A model generated the notes under the pieces. It worked only from the letters and a program-made list of their open reading frames with translations, was not told the origin of the DNA and did no database searches. The position numbers and the translations under genes were made by a program. Of a DNA stretch of 64,000 nt, positions 25,444-32,232 are shown in pieces. Source of the DNA: Saccharopolyspora sp. NFXS83 (lineage in GTDB: Bacteria; Actinomycetota; Actinomycetes; Mycobacteriales; Pseudonocardiaceae); assembly GCF_026241095.1 (NCBI RefSeq), contig NZ_JAPFGB010000018.1:62001-126000 (forward strand), read 5' to 3'. Each line of letters begins with the position of its first letter. Positions within the stretch are counted from its first letter, which is position 1.

Positions 25444-26069
25444 ATGTGTGGAATCGCGGGAGGGGTGTCGTTCGGCGACGACTTGAACCGGAAGCGGCAT
25501 GTCGTCGAGGCGATGACCGAGACGATGGCCTGCCGCGGGCCGGACGCGACCGCTACCGCGACGCGGTCGCCGAAGTCGAGCCGTTGTCGGGGGAAGGCGC
25601 GGATGCGCGTCATGAGCCACGTACATCTCGCCCGGTTCCTGCGGGCGCTGCTGGATCGCAAGGACCGCATCAGCATGGCCGTCGGCCTGGAGGTGCGGGT
25701 CCCGTTCTGCGACCACTGCCTGGTCGAGTACGTGCACAACGCGCCGTGGGCGATGAAGAGCTTCGACGGCAGGGAGAAGAGCCTGCTGCGCGCCGCCGCG
25801 CGGGACGTGCTGCCGCAGTCGGTGCTGAAGCGGGTGAAGAGTACCCGTCCACTCAGGACCCCGGCTACGCGGGCAAGCTGCAGGCGATGGGCCGCGAACG
25901 GCTCGCCCAGGGCCATCGGATGTTCCAGGTCATCTACCGCAAGTGGTTCGAGGTCACGGTGAACACGCCGCCGGCGGTGCTGCCCGACCACGAGCGCGAG
26001 AAGCTCGACCGCGCCCTGGACATCGCGACCTGGATGGACGTGTACCGCCCGCAGATCCGGGTGCCGTAG
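25444..26069 (+). pseudogene. Broken asparagine synthase (asnB) gene
   Basis: The start MCGIAGGVSFGDD carries the Cys2 nucleophile of the glutaminase domain, but after about 38 codons (CRGPDA) the sequence jumps to the C-terminal synthetase domain in a shifted frame (RYRDAVAEVEPLSGEGADAR). It returns to the first frame at SHVHLARFLRALLDRKD and SMAVGLEVRVPFCDH. It shifts again near 25841 (KRVKS, then EYPSTQDPGYAGKLQ) and ends at 26069. An internal deletion of several hundred codons and at least three frame changes make it nonfunctional. Confidence 0.85.
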
Positions 26070-26194
26070 TCCGCACGGTGCCGGTGGCGGGAATCCGCCA
26101 CCGGCATCCACCCCCGTGCCTGGTGGCGCCCGTGGCCGCGCGCGGGTTTCCCGTTCGGCCACTGGAAAGGGGGACGGGCGTCATCCCCGGCCGG

Positions 26195-26200
26195 TAGCGT
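26195..26200 (+). promoter_or_regulatory. -10 element of the secreted nuclease gene
   Basis: TAGCGT ends 9 bases before GTG 26210. The spacing is slightly longer than in the other leaderless candidates. Confidence 0.35.
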
Positions 26201-26209
26201 CGCTCCGTT

Positions 26210-28033
26210 GTGATCGTCGACTGCTGGGGGTGGGGCGTGCACGGATCGTCGAAGACGCTGGCCGGGGTGGTGGCCGCGTGCGGAGTGCTGGTGGTGTTGC
26301 CGGGTTCCGCAGTCGCGGCCGAGATCCGGATCCACGACGTCCAAGGCCAAGGCCGGGTCTCCCCGCTGCTGGGCCAGGCGGTCGGCGGGGTCCGGGGCGT
26401 GGTCACGGCGGTTCGTCCGGACGGGACGTCGCCGGGTTTCTGGTTCCAGGACCCGAATCCGGACGGTGACCCGCGCACCAGCGAGGGCCTGTTCGTCTAC
26501 ACCCCCGACGAGGCGCCGCGGGTCGCGGTGGGCGACGTGGTGTCGGTGTCCGGCACCGTCGCCGAGTACTACGCGGTCAGTGAGGGCGAGCAGCCGGAGA
26601 CCACGCCGAACCAGTCGGTCACCGAGCTCTCCGGCGCGACGTGGCAGGTCACGGGAACCGCACCGGTTCCGGCCGCGGAGCCGATCACCCCGGCTTCGGT
26701 GCCGGAGGCGTACGCGCCGGAGGGCGAGCTGGACGCGCTGCCGCTGGACCCGGCCCGGTTCGCGCTGGACTTCTACGAGTCCCGCGAGCACGTGAACATC
26801 GCCGTCGAGGACGCCCGCGTGGTCGGGCCCACGGACTCCTACGGCGCGCTCACCGTCACCTCGAAGCCCCGGCAGAACGCGGGCGAGCGCGGCACCACCA
26901 CCTACACCGGCTACGACCAGCAGAACTCGGGGCGGCTGAAGGTGGAGCCGATCGGCGCGCCCGCTCCGGCGGCGAACGTCGGCGATCAGCTCGCCGGGAG
27001 CACCGAAGGCCCGCTGGACTACAGCCGCTTCGGCGGCTACCTGCTGGCGGCGACGACGCTGGGCGAGCACCGGCCCGTCGGGGTGCGCCCGGAGGTCACC
27101 CGCCCGCCGGGCGAGGACGAGCTGGCGGTCGCGACCTACAACGTCGAGAACCTCTCCGCGACCGACGAGCAGGGCAAGTACGACCGGCTCGCCCACGGCG
27201 TGACCACGAACCTCGCCGCCCCCGGCGTGATCTCGCTGGAGGAGGTGCAGGACGACACCGGAGCCACCGACGACGGCGTGGTCACCGCGGAGCGAACGCT
27301 GGGCCGGTTCGTCGACGCGATCGAAGCGGCCGGCGGACCGCGCTACGAGTGGCGGCAGATCGACCCGGTCGACGGGGCCGATGGTGGCGAACCGGGCGGC
27401 AACATCCGGGTGGCGTTCCTGTTCAACCCGGCGCGGGTGTCCTTCGTGGACCGTCCCGGCGGGGACGCGGGAACTCCAGTGGAGGCCGTTGAAGCCGGTG
27501 AGCGCGCGGGCCTGAGCGCCTCGCCCGGCCGGATCGCGCCAGGCGACGACGCGTGGCGGGCGAGCCGCAAGCCGCTCGTCGGCGAGTTCACCTTCCGCGG
27601 CGAGCCCGTGTTCGTGGTCGCGAACCACTTCACCTCCAAGGGCGGCGACCAGCCGCTGCACGGTCGTTTCCAGCCGCCGGTGCGGAGTTCGGAGCAGCAG
27701 CGGACCGCGCAGGCCCGGCTGGTGCGCGGGCTCGTCGCCGACCTGGTGACGATCGACCCGGAGGCGAAGGTCCTGGTCACCGGCGACCTCAACGACTTCG
27801 GCTTCTCCCCGGCGGTGTCCGCGCTGACCGAAGGAGGGCTGCTGTCGTCGCCCGCTGCGGCGCTGCCGCCGAACGAGCGCTACAGCTACGTCTACGAGGG
27901 CAACGCCCAAGCCCTCGACCACGTCCTGACCACGCCCGGCGTCGGCGAGGTCGACTACGACGTCGTGCACATCAACGCCGAGTTCGCCGACCAGGCCAGC
28001 GACCACGACCCCCAACTCGTCCGCGTGCGGTGA
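26210..28033 (+). CDS. Secreted endonuclease/exonuclease/phosphatase-family nuclease (ExeM/NucH-like)
   Basis: A 607-aa exported protein. A signal peptide (about residues 15-37, ending AVAAE) is followed by an OB-like region (GVRGVVTAVRPDG, GDVVSVSGTVAEYY) that often accompanies extracellular nucleases. The C-terminal half is the metal-dependent nuclease fold: VATYNVENLS, SLEEVQDD (catalytic Glu), NHFTSKGGD, TGDLNDFG and ASDHDPQ (final His). It probably degrades external DNA for nutrients or biofilm turnover. GTG 26210 or the GTG nine codons later may be the true start. Confidence 0.9.
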   Translation: MIVDCWGWGVHGSSKTLAGVVAACGVLVVLPGSAVAAEIRIHDVQGQGRVSPLLGQAVGGVRGVVTAVRPDGTSPGFWFQDPNPDGDPRTSEGLFVYTPDEAPRVAVGDVVSVSGTVAEYYAVSEGEQPETTPNQSVTELSGATWQVTGTAPVPAAEPITPASVPEAYAPEGELDALPLDPARFALDFYESREHVNIAVEDARVVGPTDSYGALTVTSKPRQNAGERGTTTYTGYDQQNSGRLKVEPIGAPAPAANVGDQLAGSTEGPLDYSRFGGYLLAATTLGEHRPVGVRPEVTRPPGEDELAVATYNVENLSATDEQGKYDRLAHGVTTNLAAPGVISLEEVQDDTGATDDGVVTAERTLGRFVDAIEAAGGPRYEWRQIDPVDGADGGEPGGNIRVAFLFNPARVSFVDRPGGDAGTPVEAVEAGERAGLSASPGRIAPGDDAWRASRKPLVGEFTFRGEPVFVVANHFTSKGGDQPLHGRFQPPVRSSEQQRTAQARLVRGLVADLVTIDPEAKVLVTGDLNDFGFSPAVSALTEGGLLSSPAAALPPNERYSYVYEGNAQALDHVLTTPGVGEVDYDVVHINAEFADQASDHDPQLVRVR

Positions 28034-28070
28034 TCCGCCGCCTCCGCGTCCGAAATCGCGACGGGGGGCG

Positions 28071-28782
28071 TCAACCGCGGCGCAAGGCCGCTCGGTTCAC
28101 GGGGCGGGGGCCGGCGGACGGCTCGGTGATCGTGTATCCCAGTTCGGGAAGCGCGCCGACGGCGACCTCGGGCGCGTCACGGACCAGCGTCGCGATCTGC
28201 CGCCTTCGCCAGTCCTCGCGGCCCGCTTCAACGGCCTCCTTCGCGCCGTCCACGTGATCGAAGCGGAATTCGTCGAGCAGCATCTGGAGGAAGTCCTCGA
28301 GGCAAGGACGTCCGCGTGCGCCACCCACCGAGAGGTGGACCTTCGACAACATGCCCTGGTGCTTCTCGTTCGTCTGAGCCAGCAAGTGGCTCACCGCTCC
28401 GCGTTCCGCGTGCACGTTCCAATGCGCGGCCGGTACGGAATGGGCGTCCCGCAGGTAGTCGAGCCGGAAGATGGGGCGTTGTTGTCACCCCGGCCGTGGA
28501 CCTTCAGCTCGAAGCTCGACCGTTGCACTGCGAGGTAGTGGCCGTGCGTATCTCCCGCGCACAGGTACGACAGGCGCAGGCTCGCGACGTGCCTACCGGC
28601 GTGCAGCAGTGGCTCCAACGCGCCTTTGGTCGTGGTGCGGGGTGGACGGCGTAGTTCTCGCCCAAGACCAGGCAGTTGACGCGGCGGTCTTCGCGGTTCG
28701 CTCCGGCCGCGACGGGGAGAGTGGCGTGGAGCAGGTCTTGGACCTGTTCAGCGAAGGCCGTCGCCCTCGCTTGGACGTTCAT
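28071..28782 (-). pseudogene. Frameshifted gene of a conserved family of unknown function
   Basis: Three consecutive frames on the minus strand join into one protein of about 235 residues: MNVQARATAFAEQVQDLLHA, then LEPLLHAGRHVASLRLSYLC (frame change near 28620), then FRLDYLRDAHSVPAAHWNVH (frame change near 28474, at a GGGG run). Each looks like a one-base loss. The composite, with HWNVHAERGAVSHLL and GGARGRPCLEDFLQ, resembles an actinobacterial family without known function. It overlaps the small gene upstream by 35 bases. Either a recent pseudogene or two sequencing errors. Confidence 0.7.
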
Positions 28783-28975
28783 CGGCACGGACGTTCCCCA
28801 GCAGAAAATCGATCTCCACGAGTTCGTTGTAGATCTCGCGCTCGTCAGGTGATGCGGTGTGGTCCTCTGCCGCTCGTTGCACGAGTTCGTCTTCGCTGAA
28901 CGGCACGAGCGCCAAGAGCTGGGCACGTCGGGCGTGGAGTTCTGCGGATGTGACCCGAATCAGTGCGGCGGTCAT
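28748..28975 (-). CDS. Small acidic protein paired with the frameshifted gene
   Basis: A 75-aa soluble, mostly helical protein (VTSAELHARRAQLLALVPFS, then EREIYNELVEIDFLLGNVRA). GAGAGCGCAGG precedes the ATG and a TACACT -10 candidate lies 19 bases upstream. Its 3' end overlaps the start of the broken gene by 35 bases, so the two formed a coupled pair. The size order (small acidic first) recalls antitoxin-toxin pairs, but nothing else supports that. Function unknown. Confidence 0.6.
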   Translation of the reverse strand: MTAALIRVTSAELHARRAQLLALVPFSEDELVQRAAEDHTASPDEREIYNELVEIDFLLGNVRADERPSEGDGLR

Positions 28976-29259
28976 CCTGCGCTCTCGGTCACTGAGTGTA
29001 TCCAGTCGTATCCTCAGGGTAGCGCACCGTCTTGGGTGCGTGGCGTCGTTGCCGTGCCTCGTTCAGGGGATTCACCGAGGTGGAGTACTTCGTCGAGTCT
29101 GGCGCTCGGATGTGGAATTTTCCAGTGCGCCGTTCTGGGGGTCATCTGGTGAATCTTTTCGTCGGCCAGGGTTATTTGCGTCGCCGACTTCATTTCTGCC
29201 CTACTGGGTGTCACTCAAAGTGAGTACGCTGTGGTCACTGGGTGACGAAGGGGGGAGTT

Positions 29260-29322
29260 ATGGGGCAGCCGCAGCGGGACGTGTCGAAAGGCGAAGTGCA
29301 GGAGCTGGGCGATTCGGCCTAG
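29260..29322 (+). CDS. Possible 20-residue ORF
   Basis: MGQPQRDVSKGEVQELGDSA is preceded by an excellent ribosome binding site (AAGGGGGGAG) and sits in an AT-richer stretch. It could be a real small peptide or the truncated start of a lost gene. The rest of the 28976-29427 interval shows no gene I can support. Confidence 0.25.
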   Translation: MGQPQRDVSKGEVQELGDSA

Positions 29323-29427
29323 CGGTGCGGGCCACGTCGGGGCGGCCTGAGCCGAGCTCGTGCCACGGCGGCCGGGCGTTCGGTGGGCGCCGAGTCGTGC
29401 GGACCCGGATCGAGCCCGCGAAAACGC

Positions 29428-29462
29428 GGAAGGCCCGGTGCTCGCTGAGCACCGGGCCTTCC
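29428..29462 (-). terminator. Terminator of tRNA-Ser(GGA)
   Basis: GGAAGGCCCGGTGCTC pairs perfectly with GAGCACCGGGCCTTCC around GCT. On the minus strand it is followed by GCGTTTT, directly after the tRNA. Confidence 0.85.
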
Positions 29463-29468
29463 GATCTG

Positions 29469-29554
29469 CGGAGGATACGGGATTCGAACCCGTGAGGGCT
29501 ATTAACCCAACACGATTTCCAATCGTGCGCCTTAGGCCGCTCGGCCAATCCTCC
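29469..29554 (-). tRNA. tRNA-Ser(GGA)
   Basis: Minus strand: the acceptor stem pairs GGAGGAT (29554-29548) with ATCCTCC (29476-29470), with discriminator G and no encoded CCA. The anticodon loop carries GGA (reads UCC and UCU). A long variable arm (TTGGGTTAATAGCCCTCA) and T-arm GGGTTCGAATCCC identify a type II serine tRNA. Confidence 0.95.
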
Positions 29555-29652
29555 ACGCGGAAGTGTACGTGAGGCCGATGATCAGTCCGTGCAGGGGTCC
29601 CCCGCATGCTGACCAGCGACGGCGAAGATCGACCGTGCGAGCGGCGTGCCGA

Positions 29653-30591
29653 TCAGAGCGCGCGCAGCACCCGGATCCGATCCTGCTGGGAGCGTTGCGA
29701 GACGGCGGCTTCCGGGACGGCGCTCTCGAACGCGTGCGGGCACCCCGGCCGCACGTGCAGTTCCACCGGCGTGCCCGCGGCGGCGAGCCTGCGGGCGTAC
29801 TCGATGTCCTCGTCCCGGAAGATGTCGAGGTCGCCGACGTCCACGTAGGCCGGGGGCAGTCCGCTGAGGTCGTCGGCGCGGGCGGGCGCGGCGGTGGCGG
29901 GGACGTCCGAGGTTCCCGCGAGGTCGCCGAGCAGCGCGTGCCAGCCGGTGAAGTTGCGGTCGTAGGACCAGGTCAGCAGCGGTTCCAACTCGGGGTCCGG
30001 TTCGGTGTTGCGGTCGTCGAGCATCGGGTAGATCAGGACCTGCCGGGCGATGGGCAGCCCGCGTTCCCGCGCGAGGAGCGTGACGCCCGCGGCCAGACCG
30101 CCACCCGCGCTCTCACCCATGATCGCGGTGCGTGCGGGGTCGACGTCCAGTTCGGCGGCGTGCTCGTGCAACCAGGCCAAGCCCGCGAATGCGTCCTCGA
30201 CGGGCGCGGGGTGCGGATGCTCGGGTGCGCACCGGTAGTCCACGGCGAGCAGCGGAACCCCGCAGGCGGCGGCGAGCCGGGCGGCCTGCGGCAGGCACGG
30301 CTCGACGTCGCCGAAGACCATCCCGCCGCCGTGCAGCCACACCACCGCCGAGCCGGGCCGTTCGCCGTCCGGGGCGAGCCACCGCAGTGCGATCTCGGTG
30401 CCGTCGGCGCTGATCGCGGTGAAGTCGGTCCTGGACACGCCCGGCACCGGTGGCAGCGCGGCGACCGCGCTCATGGCCGTCTCGATCTGGCGTCGGATCG
30501 CGAGCGCGTCGCCGCGAGCCTCGGGCGCGGGGCGGTTCGCGAAGTACGCGTCCATCGCCGGTTTCAGTTCGGGGTCCAGTTCGAGCGGCAC
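29653..30591 (-). CDS. Alpha/beta-hydrolase, HSL-family esterase/lipase
   Basis: A 312-aa cytoplasmic esterase of the hormone-sensitive-lipase family (type IV), hydrolysing short acyl esters. The oxyanion motif is WLHGGGMVFG, the nucleophile elbow GESAGGGLA, the acid lies in YVDVGDLDIFRDED and the His in GCPHAFES. The N-terminal cap starts LDPELKPAMDAYF. GTG 30591 is preceded by GAGGAC. It stands alone on its strand; the natural substrate cannot be inferred. Confidence 0.9.
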   Translation of the reverse strand: MPLELDPELKPAMDAYFANRPAPEARGDALAIRRQIETAMSAVAALPPVPGVSRTDFTAISADGTEIALRWLAPDGERPGSAVVWLHGGGMVFGDVEPCLPQAARLAAACGVPLLAVDYRCAPEHPHPAPVEDAFAGLAWLHEHAAELDVDPARTAIMGESAGGGLAAGVTLLARERGLPIARQVLIYPMLDDRNTEPDPELEPLLTWSYDRNFTGWHALLGDLAGTSDVPATAAPARADDLSGLPPAYVDVGDLDIFRDEDIEYARRLAAAGTPVELHVRPGCPHAFESAVPEAAVSQRSQQDRIRVLRAL

Positions 30592-30698
30592 GGTGTCCTC
30601 GGCTTCCGATCGGAGTCGGGGGCGAGGCTAGGCGCCACCACCGACGATCTCCGCCGGTCGCGCGATCGCTGAACGGCTAAGGCCTGGTCACCAGGGGC

Positions 30699-31085
30699 TC
30701 AGCTCTCGGCGTGCACCAGCTCCCACACGTGGCCGTCGACGTCCTGGAAGCTGCCGCCGTACATCGGCCCCATCTCGGCCGTCGGCTTCCACGGCTTGCC
30801 ACCCGCCTCGATGGCCTTCGCGATGAGGCCGTCGACCTGGTCGCGGGTGTCGACGCTGAGGCAGTTGAGGACCTCGGTGGTGGTCGTGGCGTCGCTGATG
30901 TCGCCGTTGATGAACTCGGCGAAGCGATCGTGCTCCAGCATCATCACCATGATGTTCTCCTCGACGACCATGCAGATCGTCTTCTCGTCGGAGAACTCGT
31001 CGTTGAAGCCGAATCCGAGTTCGGCGAAGAACGCCTTCGAGCGCTGCACGTCCTTGACCGGCAGGTTCACGAAGATCATGCGCAT
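30699..31085 (-). CDS. VOC family (glyoxalase/bleomycin resistance-like) protein
   Basis: A 128-aa vicinal-oxygen-chelate protein with paired beta-alpha-beta modules: FVNLPVKDVQRSKAFFAELG and VLNCLSVDTRDQVDGLIAKA. The final module ends in GGSFQDVDGHVWELVH, where Glu could bind metal. Similar proteins are often annotated as lactoylglutathione lyases, but the reaction is usually unknown. AGGAGG just upstream of ATG 31085 decides the start over an ATG 12 codons earlier. Confidence 0.85.
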   Translation of the reverse strand: MRMIFVNLPVKDVQRSKAFFAELGFGFNDEFSDEKTICMVVEENIMVMMLEHDRFAEFINGDISDATTTTEVLNCLSVDTRDQVDGLIAKAIEAGGKPWKPTAEMGPMYGGSFQDVDGHVWELVHAES

Positions 31086-31229
31086 GGCGGGCCTCCTGGA
31101 GAGCTCTGACTCACGTTCCACCGGGTAGACCCCGAGCGGACGTGGAACTCATCGGATACCCGAGAAGTCCTGCCGCATTCCGGAAAGGCGCGGGTGCCGC
31201 CGCTGGAAGCGCCGGGCTGCGGACCTGCG

Positions 31230-31264
31230 GGCCGGTCGGCGCGGGTGCCCCGTGCCGACCGGCC
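31230..31264 (-). terminator. Hairpin downstream of the SOD-like gene
   Basis: GGCCGGTCGGC pairs perfectly with GCCGACCGGCC around a GCGGGTGCCCCGT loop. It starts just after the minus-strand stop at 31272. Confidence 0.6.
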
Positions 31265-31271
31265 TCCGGGC

Positions 31272-31937
31272 TCAGGACTCGATGTTCAAGCAGGCGGCGC
31301 GGCCACCGGCCTTGCCGGCCTGACCTTCGGCGGTGTTCGTGTTCGACTCCTCGTGGATCACGATCGACTTGGGCGCGCGCTCACCGGTGATGCCGAACGG
31401 CACGTTCGCCGAAGCCTGGCCCGCGCCCTGCGCGTCGGTCCGCAGGTCCAGCCAGATCTCGTTCTGCGGGTTGGCGTACGCCGGGTCCGCGGACGGGCTC
31501 TCCGGCGAGGCGGCCGGGTCCTGCTTGTTCTGGAAGTGCGGTCCCGCCGCGTCGCCCGTCGGGCCGCAGGCGTTGACGTGCGCGTGCACCGCGTAACCGC
31601 GGTTCGGCTGCAAGCCGGTGACCTCGAAGTCCACCACCGTGGACTGCTCGGAGCCCTCGACGGTGGCCTTGACCTTCGCCCCCGCCGGCGCGAGCGCCGG
31701 GTTGTAGGTGAAGGCCGCACCCTGGCCGCCGGGCTGGGCCAGCGTGCCCTCGAACGAACCGGTCTTCGCGTCGCCGCCACCGGTTTGCGTCTGCTCCGCC
31801 GGCGGCGGAGGCGTGCCCGGGCCGGGCGGCTGGGAGGACGGCTCGCCAGGGGGCGTGCACGCGGTCAACGCGAGGGCCGCGACGGCGCTGCCGAGGACGA
31901 GGACCCGGCGACCGGCAAAAGTGATCCGCTGAGACAT
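31272..31937 (-). CDS. Cu/Zn superoxide dismutase-like lipoprotein lacking zinc ligands
   Basis: A 221-aa exported lipoprotein (lipobox LTAC at about residues 24-27) with a Pro/Gly-rich linker and a SodC domain. The copper ligands are all present: HAH, GPHF and IVIH. The disulfide Cys pair (NACG, AACLNI) and the substrate-guiding Arg (GGRAAC) are also present. The zinc loop, SPESPSADPAYANPQNEIW, has no His and no expected Asp. It therefore looks like a copper-only SOD, as reported for M. tuberculosis SodC and fungal SOD5. It faces outward, where it would remove superoxide. Confidence 0.85.
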   Translation of the reverse strand: MSQRITFAGRRVLVLGSAVAALALTACTPPGEPSSQPPGPGTPPPPAEQTQTGGGDAKTGSFEGTLAQPGGQGAAFTYNPALAPAGAKVKATVEGSEQSTVVDFEVTGLQPNRGYAVHAHVNACGPTGDAAGPHFQNKQDPAASPESPSADPAYANPQNEIWLDLRTDAQGAGQASANVPFGITGERAPKSIVIHEESNTNTAEGQAGKAGGRAACLNIES

Positions 31938-32044
31938 GTCGCAGATCATGCCGGAAACAGGCGAAACAGGCGATCACCGGCCCAGGTGGTAAGCGTGACG
32001 ACACCCCCGATGGGGGAGTGTTCCCGGCTCCGGAGCGGACGCGT

Positions 32045-32050
32045 TAGACT
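32045..32050 (+). promoter_or_regulatory. -10 element of the SRP RNA gene
   Basis: TAGACT lies 5-6 bases before the predicted 5' end of the RNA, with TTCCCG at 32021-32026 as a weak -35 candidate (18-base spacer). Confidence 0.5.
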
Positions 32051-32055
32051 CTTGG

Positions 32056-32150
32056 TGGGACTCCGTGCGACGTCCATCCTGTGAACTCCCCCAGGGCCGG
32101 AAGGCAGCAAGGGTAAGCGGGCTCTGGCGGGTGCACGGGGTCCCGCTTAC
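32056..32150 (+). ncRNA. ffs: Signal recognition particle RNA (4.5S, small bacterial type)
   Basis: The conserved apical domain CCAGGGCCGGAAGGCAGCAA, with its GGAA tetraloop and the GCAGCAAGGGTAAGC symmetric loop that binds Ffh, is unmistakable. GGGAC-CCGTGC at the 5' side pairs with GCACGG-GTCCC at the 3' side to close the stem. A C/T-rich end (TTTTCCCC) follows. With Ffh it targets membrane proteins co-translationally. The ends are accurate to a few bases. Confidence 0.95.
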
Positions 32151-32219
32151 TTTTCCCCGGCCGCCGCACCCGCGGCCCGATCCGGGGCCGCCCCGATCCG
32201 GGCTGTCGGTGCCACCGCG

Positions 32220-32225
32220 TAGGGT
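32220..32225 (+). promoter_or_regulatory. -10 element of dnaX (leaderless)
   Basis: TAGGGT ends 7 bases before GTG 32233, which begins the conserved LYRKYRP motif region. Confidence 0.45.
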
Positions 32226-32232
32226 CTCGACC

